64,000 bases of DNA. Origin: Cytobacillus oceanisediminis (lineage in GTDB: Bacteria; Bacillota; Bacilli; Bacillales; Cytobacillaceae). The stretch covers positions 62,001 to 126,000 of the forward strand of contig NZ_VLKI01000004.1 of NCBI RefSeq assembly GCF_007830235.1. Reading direction: 5' to 3'. Both the position numbers and the translations under genes were made by a program. How positions within the stretch are numbered: the stretch's first letter is position 1; each line of letters begins with the position of its first letter. The notes under the pieces are model-generated. The model worked only from the letters and a program-made list of their open reading frames with translations, had not been told where the DNA came from and made no database searches. Shown in pieces: positions 1 through 8,989 of the stretch.

Positions 1-1185
1 GGAGGACCGCTCCCTGTCCATGGAGGAATTGTTTTGGACTTTTCGAGATGGACCCAGACATTGGTGATCGACCCGGAGGATACGGTGGCAATTGTATCAC
101 CAGGGGTCATAACCGCAGATATTGACCGTGAAGCCAAACAGCACGGACTTATGTATCCGCCTGACCCTAGCAGCTCCCATGTTTCAACAATCGGGGGGAA
201 CCTGGCAGAGAATGCTGGAGGCCCGCGCGGCTTAAAGTATGGGGTGACAAAGGATTATGTATTGGGGCTGGAGATTGTAACGCCAGAAGGGGAAATCATC
301 CGGACAGGCGGACGGACGGTCAAAAACGTCACGGGCTATGACTTAACAAAATTGATTGTTGGATCGGAAGGGACTTTAGGCATTATAACAGAAGCTACTC
401 TTCAGCTTATCCCAAGGCCGCAGGCAACCCAGACGATGATGGTCATATTTGATGATATTATTGATGCAGGAAAAGCTATATCAGCTGTACTTACGTCTGG
501 CATTCTTCCTTCCAAAATGGAAATCATGGATCAGTCTTCGATTCGGGCAGTTGAAGAATTTCAGCCGATCGGGCTGCCGGTAGATGTGGATGCGATTATC
601 CTTATTGAGCTTGATGGCCATCCGATTGCCATCAGGGACGAAAGTGAGCAGGTCAAACAGGTTTGTCTCGGAGTGGGGGCAAGAGAAGCGATCATTGCCA
701 GGGATGAGGAGTCTGCTGAAAGGCTCTGGAAAGCAAGAAAGCTCGTTTCCCCTGCGATCGTCAGGAAAAAGCCGACCAAAATTTCAGAGGATGCCACCAT
801 TCCAAGAAGCAAGATACCAGAAATGTTCCGGCGTTTGCAGGAAATTAAAGCAAAGTATGAAATAGATCTAGTTGTTTTCGGCCATGCGGGTGACGGAAAT
901 CTGCATCCGAATATTATTACAGATAAACAGGATAAAGAAGAGATGAAGCGTGTAGAAAAAGCGGTTGAGGAGATTTTTACAGTAGCCATTGAACTGGGAG
1001 GAACGCTCTCAGGGGAGCATGGAATCGGGACAATGAAGGCGCCATTTATGGAAATGGAGCTTGGGGAAGCAGGGTTGGACATGATGAAAAGAATGAAAAA
1101 AGCGTGGGATCCCAATAACATTATGAATCCGGGGAAAATTTTTCCCGAGAAAAAAGGGCAAAAGCTTGTGTTAGTCAATGACTAG
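1..1185 (+). CDS. glcD: glycolate oxidase, FAD-binding subunit GlcD (5' end outside window)
   Basis: FAD-linked oxidase that oxidises glycolate (or a related 2-hydroxyacid) to glyoxylate together with GlcF. The reading frame is open from base 1 and begins with GGPLPVHGGIV, an internal family motif, so roughly the first 80-90 residues lie outside the window; a TTG at 34 is not the real start. The PP-loop region (STIGGNLAENAGG), the GSEGTLGIITEA motif, and the C-terminal FAD-oxidase motifs GHAGDGNLHPN and SGEHGIGTMKAP are all visible. The stop overlaps the start of glcF by 8 bases, implying translational coupling. B. subtilis YsfC is the expected orthologue. D-lactate dehydrogenases share the fold, but the GlcF partner favours glycolate. 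Confidence 0.93.
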   Translation, partial: GGPLPVHGGIVLDFSRWTQTLVIDPEDTVAIVSPGVITADIDREAKQHGLMYPPDPSSSHVSTIGGNLAENAGGPRGLKYGVTKDYVLGLEIVTPEGEIIRTGGRTVKNVTGYDLTKLIVGSEGTLGIITEATLQLIPRPQATQTMMVIFDDIIDAGKAISAVLTSGILPSKMEIMDQSSIRAVEEFQPIGLPVDVDAIILIELDGHPIAIRDESEQVKQVCLGVGAREAIIARDEESAERLWKARKLVSPAIVRKKPTKISEDATIPRSKIPEMFRRLQEIKAKYEIDLVVFGHAGDGNLHPNIITDKQDKEEMKRVEKAVEEIFTVAIELGGTLSGEHGIGTMKAPFMEMELGEAGLDMMKRMKKAWDPNNIMNPGKIFPEKKGQKLVLVND

Positions 1186-2443
1186 TCAGCTCGCATACAG
1201 AGAAACGTTTGATTGTGTCCAATGCGGTTATTGTCTCCCGGCCTGTCCAACCTACGCAACAATGGGAAAAGAAAGACATTCCCCCCGCGGGCGGATTAAT
1301 CTTGTGCAAATGGTTGCTGAAGGAAAAATATCAATTGAGGAAATTACAGAATCGATGGAGCTTTGCCTCGGCTGCCGTGCTTGTGAAACCGCGTGTCCAA
1401 CCAATGTGCAATACGGAAAAATCCTCGAATCATTTAAGGAAGTAAAGTCCGCCGCCACAGGGGTGCCATTAATGGAAAAAAGGGCATTGCAAAGAGCATT
1501 GCCCAATAAAAAGCTGATGGGGACAATGAGAGCATCACTTCGGGCTTATCAAAAAACAAGACTCGATACGTTCGCACGCAAAAGCAGGATGCTTGGCATT
1601 CTTCCCGAGCAGCTTCGTGCTTTTGAGGAAATAACCCCGGCAATCGAAATGCCCAATAAACATCTGAGGAGAACTACTCAGACTCCTGAACGTGACCCCC
1701 AAGCGCGTGTTGCCTTTTTTACAGGGTGCATTATGGATGTGTTTTTTGCAAAAATAAATGACCTTAGCATTAAATTGCTGAAGCATGCAGGCTGCGAAGT
1801 CACTGTCATAAAAGAGCAAACCTGCTGTGGCGCCCTGCAGAACCATAGCGGGGATACAAATACCTCCAAAAAGCTGGCGAAAGAAAATATCGCTGCTTTT
1901 GAAAAAGGAAATTTCGATTTTGTCGTAAACAGTATCGGCGGGTGCGGAGCCATGCTCGTTGAATATGACCACCTGCTCGCAGATGAGCCGGAATGGGCTG
2001 AGCGCGCGAAGGTGTTTGTACAAAAGAATAAAGATGTAAGTGTAATATTAAACAAACTCGGACTTGATTTTCAAAAAGAAATGGCAGGCGTTGTGACATA
2101 CCAGCCATCCTGCCATCTATTGAACGTACAGAAAGTATCAGGCGATCCAGTGCAGCTATTGGAATCCATACCAGGAATCACGTATGTTCCTCTTCCGAAA
2201 GGGGATATGTGCTGTGGTTCGGCCGGAATTTATAATATTGTCCACTATGAAGAATCCATGGAAATCCTCGATGCAAAAATGGAGCATGTCCAAAAAGTCT
2301 CACCAGATACGATTGTCACTTCCAACCCCGGCTGCCATTTGCAAATGTGCCTTGGAGTCAAACGAGAGGGTCTTGAAGATAGGGTGCGTGTGGTCCATAT
2401 CGTCGAATTATTGGCAGAAGCTTGCGGGATAGATCATAAATAA
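1178..2443 (+). CDS. glcF: glycolate oxidase, iron-sulfur subunit GlcF
   Basis: Electron-transfer partner of GlcD, 421 residues. Two 4Fe-4S ferredoxin motifs lie near the N-terminus (CVQCGYCLPACP from residue 13; CLGCRACETACP around residue 63). Two cysteine-rich CCG domains follow, with TCCGALQNHSGD and MCCGSAGIYNI as their signatures. This is the domain order of GlcF and of B. subtilis YsfD. The ATG lies within the last codons of glcD. No terminator hairpin follows directly; a dispersed repeat element does. Electrons probably pass to the membrane quinone pool. Confidence 0.93.
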   Translation: MTSQLAYRETFDCVQCGYCLPACPTYATMGKERHSPRGRINLVQMVAEGKISIEEITESMELCLGCRACETACPTNVQYGKILESFKEVKSAATGVPLMEKRALQRALPNKKLMGTMRASLRAYQKTRLDTFARKSRMLGILPEQLRAFEEITPAIEMPNKHLRRTTQTPERDPQARVAFFTGCIMDVFFAKINDLSIKLLKHAGCEVTVIKEQTCCGALQNHSGDTNTSKKLAKENIAAFEKGNFDFVVNSIGGCGAMLVEYDHLLADEPEWAERAKVFVQKNKDVSVILNKLGLDFQKEMAGVVTYQPSCHLLNVQKVSGDPVQLLESIPGITYVPLPKGDMCCGSAGIYNIVHYEESMEILDAKMEHVQKVSPDTIVTSNPGCHLQMCLGVKREGLEDRVRVVHIVELLAEACGIDHK

Positions 2444-2445
2444 AT

Positions 2446-2626
2446 GAAGGCTGTTTTCGTAATTTTGTTGCTTTTAAACTGCAAATTAAGTTTAAACAAC
2501 TGAGTTGATTGTAGCGGAGGGCACTTGACTCCAGTGGGAAGTGAGGGAAGTGGGAGACCCCACAGGCGAAGCCGAGGAGGCTCTCATTCCTCCCCTCGGA
2601 AAGCAAGTGCCCGCAGCGGAAATCAA
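2446..2626 (+). repeat. dispersed repeat element, copy 1 (short form, with 5' module)
   Basis: A conserved module (2446-2478, core GGCTGTTTTCG then TTTTGTTGCTTTT) is followed by a 122 bp body (2505-2626) that begins TTGATTGTAGCGGAGG and ends GCAGCGGAAATCAA. The ends TTGATT/AATCAA form a short inverted repeat, and the body carries the GGGAGACCCCACAGG core found in all copies. Further bodies are at 39425-39549 (inverted), 55387-55573, 59846-60033 and 62451-62634. The element fills most of the gap between glcF and lhgO. No coding potential is apparent. Confidence 0.8.
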
Positions 2627-2693
2627 CGGGCTGAATTTAAAAGTAACTATTTAAAAGAAAAGAGCATAAAAGAAAAAGAAAGGGTGGACGATC

Positions 2694-3902
2694 ATGTATG
2701 ATTACATCATTATTGGCGGGGGAATTGTCGGCCTTTCAACAGGGATGGAGCTGTTAAACCGGTTTCCGGCAGCTAAAGTAGCGATCCTGGAAAAGGAAAG
2801 CCACGTCGCAGCCCATCAAACAGGCCATAACAGCGGGGTCATCCATTCGGGTATCTATTATAAGCCTGGAAGCTATAAAGCAAGGCTGGCTAAAAAGGGC
2901 AGTGAATCGATGACAAAATTTTGCCGGGATCATGAGCTTGAAGTCGATATTTGCGGGAAAGTGATTGTGGCAAGCGAGGATTTCGAGCTGCCCCTTTTGG
3001 AAAACTTGTATCAGCGAGGGCTTGAAAACGGCTTGGGAATCCGGATGATTGGTAAAAGCGAACTGAATGAAATCGAACCGCACGTCAATGGAATGAAAGC
3101 CATTCATGTTCCAATGGCAGGTATTGTGAATTATAAGCAGGTTTCAGAAAAGATGGCTGAGGTTATTAAGGAAAAAGGCGGCGACATTCTGCTCAACCAT
3201 AAGGTATTATCGATTGATGAAACGGAGCAGGAAGTCATTGTTGAAACGAGGAAGGGCGAAATAAGAGGATCTTACTATATTAACTGCGGCGGCCTGCATT
3301 CCGATCGCATTGCAAAGCTTGCCCAATTAAAAACCGATGTGAAAATTGTTCCTTTCAGAGGCGAGTATTATATGCTGAAACCAGAGAAAAGCAGCCTGGT
3401 TAAAAACTTAATTTACCCTGTGCCAAATCCTAATTTTCCATTTCTGGGCGTTCATTTTACACGAATGATTAATGGATCGATCGATGTTGGCCCAAATGCG
3501 GTCCTAAGCTTTAAACGGGAAGGCTACAAAAAGACGGACATCAATTTGGCTGACCTCATGGAAGTTATTTCATATAAAGGCTTTTGGAAGCTCGCAGGCA
3601 AGTATATGAAAGAGGGAATGGATGAAATGATCCGCTCTGCTTCAAAAGAGCTATTTATGAAAAACGTCCAAAAACTAATGCCGGAAATCCAAAAAGAAGA
3701 TATTGTTCCCGGGCCTGCAGGTGTGAGAGCCCAAGCTTTGAAGGACGATGGGTCCCTTGTAGATGACTTTTTCATCATCCCGGGCAAACGTTCCATTCAT
3801 GTATTAAATGCACCGTCTCCAGCAGCAACTGCGTCAATTGAAATCGGGAAAGAAATTGTGACGAAAATGGAAGGGACATTTAGATTGGATTCGGCAGTGT
3901 AA
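2694..3902 (+). CDS. lhgO: L-2-hydroxyglutarate oxidase (LhgO)
   Basis: FAD-dependent oxidoreductase of the DAO superfamily that converts L-2-hydroxyglutarate to 2-oxoglutarate, 402 residues as usual for LhgO/YgaF. The N-terminal dinucleotide-binding motif IIGGGIVGLSTG is followed by the family-typical HNSGVIHSGIYY and KARLAKKG stretches, and GPAGVRAQALKDDG lies near the C-terminus. An AAAGAAAGGGTGG ribosome site precedes the ATG. It stands with glcDF, giving a small cluster of 2-hydroxyacid oxidation genes, though the repeat element separates them and co-transcription is not shown. Confidence 0.9.
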   Translation: MYDYIIIGGGIVGLSTGMELLNRFPAAKVAILEKESHVAAHQTGHNSGVIHSGIYYKPGSYKARLAKKGSESMTKFCRDHELEVDICGKVIVASEDFELPLLENLYQRGLENGLGIRMIGKSELNEIEPHVNGMKAIHVPMAGIVNYKQVSEKMAEVIKEKGGDILLNHKVLSIDETEQEVIVETRKGEIRGSYYINCGGLHSDRIAKLAQLKTDVKIVPFRGEYYMLKPEKSSLVKNLIYPVPNPNFPFLGVHFTRMINGSIDVGPNAVLSFKREGYKKTDINLADLMEVISYKGFWKLAGKYMKEGMDEMIRSASKELFMKNVQKLMPEIQKEDIVPGPAGVRAQALKDDGSLVDDFFIIPGKRSIHVLNAPSPAATASIEIGKEIVTKMEGTFRLDSAV

Positions 3903-3984
3903 CGAATCCATCAGGATTTTTGGAAAAAATGGCGAATATTTCTAAATCCCTTGTAGAATAATATGGCAGAAAGGGGAATTCGTT

Positions 3985-4440
3985 ATGAAAGTGACAACAG
4001 CCATTAGGATTTTGCATCTGGTCATACCCTGGCTGACCATATTCTTTCTGCCTAAAAAATCTTTTAATAAATTTTCTACGGTTTCTGCTTTTGCAGGGAT
4101 ATTGGTATTCGCCATGAGCACTCTGGCCATACCCTTTAAGTGGTGGACGGTAGAAGGAGGAAACAGACACAAACTCGGTAATGACCTCACTTTTATCCTC
4201 GGCCCTTTCTTTATAGGGACATTGTGGATCTTTCATTTTACCTTTGGAAACTTTAAACGCTACCTCGCGGTTAACGCAGTGATGGATTTATTGTTTGCCT
4301 ATCCGCTCAATTATTTATATCAAAGATTTAATTTATATAGGCTGGTTAAATTTAAGCCCATACATATTTTCTTGTTTTTCACTTCTTATGCCTGGATTAT
4401 ATATGGGTACCAGGAGTTTGTGCACCGCAATAATCGTTAA
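3985..4440 (+). CDS. hypothetical multi-pass membrane protein
   Basis: 151 residues with about four hydrophobic segments (roughly residues 5-22, 32-50, 67-85 and 124-143), a short acidic/basic loop EGGNRHKLGND near residue 57, and a basic C-terminus (EFVHRNNR). AGAAAGGGG precedes the ATG at a normal distance and a strong terminator follows. I do not recognise a named family or catalytic motif; it looks like a conserved small Bacillaceae membrane protein of unknown role. Confidence 0.7.
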   Translation: MKVTTAIRILHLVIPWLTIFFLPKKSFNKFSTVSAFAGILVFAMSTLAIPFKWWTVEGGNRHKLGNDLTFILGPFFIGTLWIFHFTFGNFKRYLAVNAVMDLLFAYPLNYLYQRFNLYRLVKFKPIHIFLFFTSYAWIIYGYQEFVHRNNR

Positions 4441-4443
4441 GTG

Positions 4444-4473
4444 AAAAAGCCGATCCATTTGGACCGGCTTTTT
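4444..4473. terminator. rho-independent terminator, convergent
   Basis: Stem AAAAAGCCG / CGGCTTTTT with A- and T-runs on both sides, so it can serve both the membrane-protein gene on the left (+) and the cbpA-like gene on the right (-). Confidence 0.85.
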
Positions 4474-4482
4474 GTTTTTGAC

Positions 4483-5127
4483 CTAGCATTTCCCATCATG
4501 GCATTCGACTCCGATGACCCGGAAGCCGTTCTGATCCATTTCTTTTTTTATTTTATCCAAGGTTGCTTTTGTTGTATCCTTCGGTAAAGTGAATAGCACC
4601 CGGCGAATGAGACTAACGTGGAAATTAGAGGAATCCAGTGAGATAACGCCTTGAATATCGCTGTATTTGCTGATGATGCTGGTCATCTTTTTCAGCGTTC
4701 CCTGGGTTCCATAGCTCCCCACTGTAAGGGTGTAGCTGCCGCGGTTCAATCCCCATGCTTCCTCCAGCAGCTCGAGTACTGCCGCATGCGTCAGCAGGCC
4801 GACAAACTGTTCATTTCTATTAACAACAGGCAAATAAGGGTATCTTTTCAGCGTGAAAAAGGCCTTCATAAAAGAATCATTTTCGCCAATCACTGTCTCC
4901 TGGTCAGTCGCGAGGGCAGTAATGGGTTCATTCAGCGAATGATTCTCTTTATATTCTAAAATATCAACCTTGTAAATATTGCCGATAAACTTTGTATGTG
5001 TTTTGTCCAGAATCGGGACACAGCGATAACCTGTTTCATTTAAAAACTGCAGCGCCTTTTCCAAATTAAAGGTTTCATCACAGTAACGGACGTCTCTTTT
5101 CTCCACCATTTGATGGCGAATTAGCAT
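4483..5127 (-). CDS. cbpA: CBS-pair plus ACT domain protein, CbpA-like c-di-AMP-binding protein
   Basis: 214 residues: a tandem CBS pair (about residues 8-125, including the LPVVNRNEQFVGLLT motif of the second CBS) followed by an ACT-like domain (about 130-210). This architecture matches the cytosolic cyclic-di-AMP-binding protein CbpA of Gram-positive bacteria, but ligand binding cannot be read from sequence. AAGGAGG lies 7 bases before the ATG. Divergent from the LytTR gene. Alternative: another CBS-ACT regulator related to B. subtilis YkuL/DarB, which is shorter and lacks the ACT part. Confidence 0.75.
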   Translation of the reverse strand: MLIRHQMVEKRDVRYCDETFNLEKALQFLNETGYRCVPILDKTHTKFIGNIYKVDILEYKENHSLNEPITALATDQETVIGENDSFMKAFFTLKRYPYLPVVNRNEQFVGLLTHAAVLELLEEAWGLNRGSYTLTVGSYGTQGTLKKMTSIISKYSDIQGVISLDSSNFHVSLIRRVLFTLPKDTTKATLDKIKKEMDQNGFRVIGVECHDGKC

Positions 5128-5305
5128 ACCAGCATCCTCCTTTACCCCTAACCCTTATATGGTCTCTAATGGGTTATAATCCTCTATTCTATGCTGGAGA
5201 GAGCTTGTGAATGATAAGATTTTTATTAAAACTCATTCATAGAATCCCTCTGCAAAAACTTGTAAAATAGAAGAAGGCAATCATCATGAAAGGTGCTGAA
5301 GGAAC

Positions 5306-5950
5306 GTGGAAAGCATTACAGTTGTTTCGCTGCTGGACGTTATTGGAGAGCTGTTTTCCGATGAGATTTCCATTGCGGTTTCCAATACGAATGAATATAT
5401 CTATTACCGGCCCAGCAAACGAATTGATTTGAAAATCAGGCCGGGTGACATTGTGAAAGAAGGAACCATCGCCCATAAAGCATTGCGTACACAGCAAAGA
5501 GTTTCCGAGTTTATTGATCGGGATGTGTTTGGGGTTCCTTATCACGGAATGGCTGTGCCGTTTTTGCATGAAGGCAAGCTCGAAGGCTGTGTGACCGCCA
5601 TTTTTCCGGCACTCACAGACGGAAAATCTGTTGTAACAATGAAAACGAATGATGGCTGGATCCCGATTCCTTTTTCCGATGTCGTCTATCTCGAAGCAAA
5701 GGATAAGAAGACTTATGTACATACAGAAGATAATTCTGGGACCCATAAATACTCCCTTCAGGACTTTGAATATTCGCTCCCGAAGGACAGTTTCATCCGC
5801 TGCCATCGCTCGTTCATTGTGAATGTCAATCATATAAAGGAAATTTTTCCTGACACCCATTCAACCTTTTTGCTTGCCATGAAAAATGGCGATCGGGTGC
5901 CTGTCAGCCAGTCGTATTCCAGTTATTTTCGAAAATTGCTTGGTTTTTAG
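5306..5950 (+). CDS. LytTR-family transcriptional regulator
   Basis: 214 residues. The N-terminal half (1-110) is a PAS/sensor-like domain with no receiver-type Asp, and the C-terminal half is a LytTR DNA-binding domain (VVYLEAKDKKTYVHT, then FIRCHRSFIVNVNHIKEI). It is therefore a one-component regulator rather than a response regulator. The GTG start at 5306 follows AAGGTGCTGAAGGAAC; an ATG 20 bases upstream is out of frame. It lies just upstream of, and co-oriented with, the CoA-transferase gene, which it may control. Confidence 0.8.
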   Translation: MESITVVSLLDVIGELFSDEISIAVSNTNEYIYYRPSKRIDLKIRPGDIVKEGTIAHKALRTQQRVSEFIDRDVFGVPYHGMAVPFLHEGKLEGCVTAIFPALTDGKSVVTMKTNDGWIPIPFSDVVYLEAKDKKTYVHTEDNSGTHKYSLQDFEYSLPKDSFIRCHRSFIVNVNHIKEIFPDTHSTFLLAMKNGDRVPVSQSYSSYFRKLLGF

Positions 5951-6083
5951 AAACTTCATGCTGTTTTAGTCTGTGAATTTGCTGTTTTGTCGGAATTTTC
6001 CGTAATTTAATCCAAAAACTCAGGTCCTCTCTCTTTAGGTGGGTAAAATAATTATATATACCATGATAGAGGGGATGAGCACC

Positions 6084-7616
6084 ATGGAGAAAAGTTTAGA
6101 CCGGATTAAAGATACGCGTTTGCACGACAGGGTTGTCACACCGGAGGAAGCAGCATCCTGGATTCAGGACGGAATGACTTTGGGGTTAAGCGGCTTTACA
6201 CGTGCGGGTGATGTGAAAGCGGTGCCATTTGCTTTAGTTGACCGTGCGAAAAATGAACGTTTTAAAGTGAATGTTTACACAGGGGCTTCTCTGGGATCAG
6301 ATGTTGATAAGCTTTTCGCCGAAGCAGGCATTTTGGGGAAACGGCTTCCATTCCAGGCGGATCCAACGATGAGAAAAGGAATCAACCAGGGAGACTTTTT
6401 GTTTGTGGACCAGCATTTGTCCCATACAGCCGAGCTTGTGCGTGCTAATGTCATGGATCCTATTGATTTCGCTATTTTGGAAGCGGTTTCGGTTACTGAG
6501 GATGGAATGATCATTCCTTCTACATCAATCGGAAACTCGCTGTCTTTTGCGGAAAATGCGAAATCTATTATTATCGAAATCAATCTTGCGCAATCCACCC
6601 AGCTGGAAGGCCTGCATGATTTATATGATCCGGGCAAACAGGGGGAACGTAATCCGATTCCACTGACTAAAGCGGACGACCGCATTGGAACGACTGGAAT
6701 CAAGGTGGATTTGGATAAAGTAAAAGGAATAGTGTTAACGAACCAGCAGGATTCACCTTCGACGATCGTGCCTCCTGATGAAGAAACTGTCATCATGGCC
6801 AAGCACCTGATTCAGTTTCTCCGCAAGGAAATTGTAGCAGGCAGGCTGACAAATAGCCTGGCTCCACTTCAATCCGGAATCGGTTCAGTGGCCAATGCCG
6901 TGCTGCACGGAATGCTTGATTCAGAGTTTGAGAATCTGGAAGTTTATTCAGAAGTGCTGCAGGACGCCGTATTCGATTTAATGGATGCCGGCAAAGTGAA
7001 CTTCGCTTCTTGCTGTTCGATTACATTGTCTGATGAAAAAATGAATGAGGTATTCTCGAATTTTGACCGGTATAGAGACCGCTTAATCATGCGTCCGCAG
7101 GAGGTTTCAAACCACCCTGAAATCATCCGCCGCCTCGGCCTGATTTCGATCAACACAGCGCTGGAGCTTGATATCTATGGTAACGTCAACTCCACACATG
7201 TACTTGGAACGAAAATGATGAACGGCATCGGCGGGTCAGGCGACTTTGCGAGAAATGCCCGTCTGGCTATCTTTGTCACAAAATCAATCGCCAAAGACGG
7301 CAAGATCTCAAGCATTGTGCCGTTCGCGTCACATATTGACCACACCGAGCATGATGTGGATGTCATTGTCACGGAACAGGGGTATGCCGATTTGCGCGGC
7401 CTTGCTCCAAGACAGCGAGTGGAACTGATCATCGAAAATTGTGCACACCCGCTTTATCGCGAGCAGCTTCGCGAATACTACCAAGAGGCTCTCTCAAGAG
7501 GAGGCCAAACTCCACATGTACTGGAAAAGGCGCTCTCCTGGCATACGGATTTTGCCAATAATGGAACCATGCTGAAAGAAACGGCATCTGCTTCCCCGCA
7601 ATGGAGCTTTTGCTAA
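6084..7616 (+). CDS. acetyl-CoA hydrolase / succinate:acetate CoA-transferase family
   Basis: About 510 residues, class I CoA-transferase of the Cat1/Ach1/AarC type that moves CoA between short-chain acids (probably acetate and succinate). Motifs: GLSGFTRAGDVKAVP near the N-terminus, GIGSVANAV, the SEVLQD region with the candidate catalytic Glu, and the C-terminal GIGGSGDFARNA and HDVDVIVTEQGYADLRG. The ATG at 6084 is preferred because GAGGGG lies 9 bases upstream; in-frame GTG 6039 and ATG 6063/6075 are alternatives. It is followed by a strong terminator. Confidence 0.88.
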   Translation: MEKSLDRIKDTRLHDRVVTPEEAASWIQDGMTLGLSGFTRAGDVKAVPFALVDRAKNERFKVNVYTGASLGSDVDKLFAEAGILGKRLPFQADPTMRKGINQGDFLFVDQHLSHTAELVRANVMDPIDFAILEAVSVTEDGMIIPSTSIGNSLSFAENAKSIIIEINLAQSTQLEGLHDLYDPGKQGERNPIPLTKADDRIGTTGIKVDLDKVKGIVLTNQQDSPSTIVPPDEETVIMAKHLIQFLRKEIVAGRLTNSLAPLQSGIGSVANAVLHGMLDSEFENLEVYSEVLQDAVFDLMDAGKVNFASCCSITLSDEKMNEVFSNFDRYRDRLIMRPQEVSNHPEIIRRLGLISINTALELDIYGNVNSTHVLGTKMMNGIGGSGDFARNARLAIFVTKSIAKDGKISSIVPFASHIDHTEHDVDVIVTEQGYADLRGLAPRQRVELIIENCAHPLYREQLREYYQEALSRGGQTPHVLEKALSWHTDFANNGTMLKETASASPQWSFC

Positions 7617-7621
7617 AGAAC

Positions 7622-7655
7622 AAAAACTCTGGGCTGCTTTTGCCCAGAGTTTTTT
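7622..7655 (+). terminator. terminator of CoA-transferase gene
   Basis: Perfect 9 bp stem ACTCTGGGC / GCCCAGAGT with a 7-base loop and a TTTTTT run. Confidence 0.9.
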
Positions 7656-7705
7656 GGTACCAGGCACCTATACCACTTAAGCCAATTGGTATAGGTGCCT
7701 GGTCC
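7656..7705. repeat. long hairpin repeat, copy A
   Basis: Arms GGTACCAGGCACCTATACC (7656-7674) and GGTATAGGTGCCTGGTCC (7688-7705) pair over about 18 bp around a 13-base loop. Related copies lie at 12881-12930 and 14185-14234. It sits between convergent genes, directly after the CoA-transferase terminator. Confidence 0.85.
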
Positions 7706-7709
7706 TTTT

Positions 7710-8765
7710 TTATTCATATTTAGCACGCAATTCTTTTATTTCCTCTACTAATTTGCTGCCGATTTCTTGTGAGAATTCTTCATATACAGGATCAAGGGCA
7801 GTCTTCCATTCCTGTTTTTGCTCGTCTGTCAGCTCGTGAATTTGAATGGAGGAGTTTTGCTTAATTGTCATGAGCTGTTCTTCGTTCATTGCAAAGGCCC
7901 GCCGGTTATTCCAGGCAGATGTTTCTTGCATTGACTCCAGCAAAATTTCCTTCGTTTCTTCTGTCTGCTCGTCCCAGACTTTCTCGCTCATCATCACTGC
8001 ATAGCCCAGATAACCATGATTGCTGATTGTCAAATGCTTTTGCAAGTTATAGAATTTTTTAGAGTATATGTTTGAAATCGTGTTTTCTTCACCGTCCACC
8101 TTGCCTTCTTCAAGAAGCTGGAAAGTGGAATTGAAGGAATCCTGAAGGGCATCAGCATTTAACCGGTTAAATTGGGCTTCGATCACGTTACTTTGCATGA
8201 TTCGGAAGGATTGTCCTTCCATGTCCTCAGGATTCTGAATCGGTCCTTTATTTGAGGTAATTTGCTTAAATCCATTTGGCCAGTGTGCAAGCCCTTTAAT
8301 CCCGTCACTCTGCAAGGATTGCAGAAGCTGCCTGCCAATGTCCCCGTTTAAACCTTCCAAAGCGGCTTCGCGGGTTGGAAAAGCAAAAGGCAAATCCAGC
8401 ACGCCCCATTGAGGAGAAAGCATGCCCAGCTTGGATGTGGAAGGTGCGATAAAGTGGACTTGTCCATCCTTTAGCGCATTAATTTCTTCTATATCGGAAT
8501 AGAGGCTGCCATTTGGAAAAACCTCTATTTTAATATGGCCATTTGATTTTTCAGAAACAAGCTCTGCAAACTTTTGCGCAGCAAGGCCCTTGGGAGTATT
8601 CTCAGCGACGACATGGCTGAATTTAAAAACGATTTGTTCCTTTAGCCCTTCCTGGTCATCGTCATAGGGAATCTCTTCACGCGGGAATAGGCTTTGATAA
8701 CCGAAGATAGCTGCCATGATCATAACCGTGCCTCCAAGGAGAATGAAGCCTAATGTGCTTTTCAT
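7710..8765 (-). CDS. dctB: C4-dicarboxylate-binding protein DctB (TRAP-type DctP fold)
   Basis: 351-residue extracytoplasmic solute-binding protein with one N-terminal hydrophobic anchor (about residues 5-24) and no lipobox Cys. The fold signatures are VVAENTPKGLAAQKFAELV, the ligand-Arg region GQSFRIMQSN and EGKVDGEENTISNI. Although TRAP-like, it neighbours a DctS/DctR pair and a DctP symporter, not TRAP permease subunits. In B. subtilis the orthologue DctB is a co-sensor for fumarate/succinate with DctS. Here it is divergent from dctS rather than the first gene of one operon. AAAAAGGAGG precedes the ATG. Confidence 0.88.
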   Translation of the reverse strand: MKSTLGFILLGGTVMIMAAIFGYQSLFPREEIPYDDDQEGLKEQIVFKFSHVVAENTPKGLAAQKFAELVSEKSNGHIKIEVFPNGSLYSDIEEINALKDGQVHFIAPSTSKLGMLSPQWGVLDLPFAFPTREAALEGLNGDIGRQLLQSLQSDGIKGLAHWPNGFKQITSNKGPIQNPEDMEGQSFRIMQSNVIEAQFNRLNADALQDSFNSTFQLLEEGKVDGEENTISNIYSKKFYNLQKHLTISNHGYLGYAVMMSEKVWDEQTEETKEILLESMQETSAWNNRRAFAMNEEQLMTIKQNSSIQIHELTDEQKQEWKTALDPVYEEFSQEIGSKLVEEIKELRAKYE

Positions 8766-8802
8766 CTGAAGCCTCCTTTTTAAAAACCATTACCCCGCAT
8801 TA

Positions 8803-8858
8803 ACGGGCAGTAGGCCCCCTTCAAAATTTGAAGGAAAGCTGGGGTACAAACTGCCCGT
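8803..8858. promoter_or_regulatory. nested inverted repeats in the dctB-dctS intergenic region
   Basis: Outer arms ACGGGCAG (8803-8810) / CTGCCCGT (8851-8858) enclose an inner 17 bp palindrome CCTTCAAAATTTGAAGG (8818-8834) and a short CCCC/GGGG pair. The block lies 38 bases upstream of the dctB start and would be in its leader or promoter. It may be an operator or a structured leader; no known riboswitch class is recognised. Confidence 0.5.
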
Positions 8859-8881
8859 AAAAGCCCGATTGGTTCATCTAA

Positions 8882-8911
8882 CCATGAGTGTGAAAAAAAC
8901 CACACTCATGG
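8882..8911. promoter_or_regulatory. perfect 11 bp inverted repeat upstream of dctS
   Basis: CCATGAGTGTG (8882-8892) and CACACTCATGG (8901-8911) flank an A-rich 8-base loop. It is placed between the divergent dctB and dctS genes, about 80 bases before the dctS start. No T-run follows on either strand, so an operator is more likely than a terminator. Confidence 0.5.
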
Positions 8912-8989
8912 AAGATTCACTTTAATGTTATCATACTTAGAAGAAACGTATCCGTAAAGATGCTAGTGATAGAAGGGAGGTTCCCTCAA

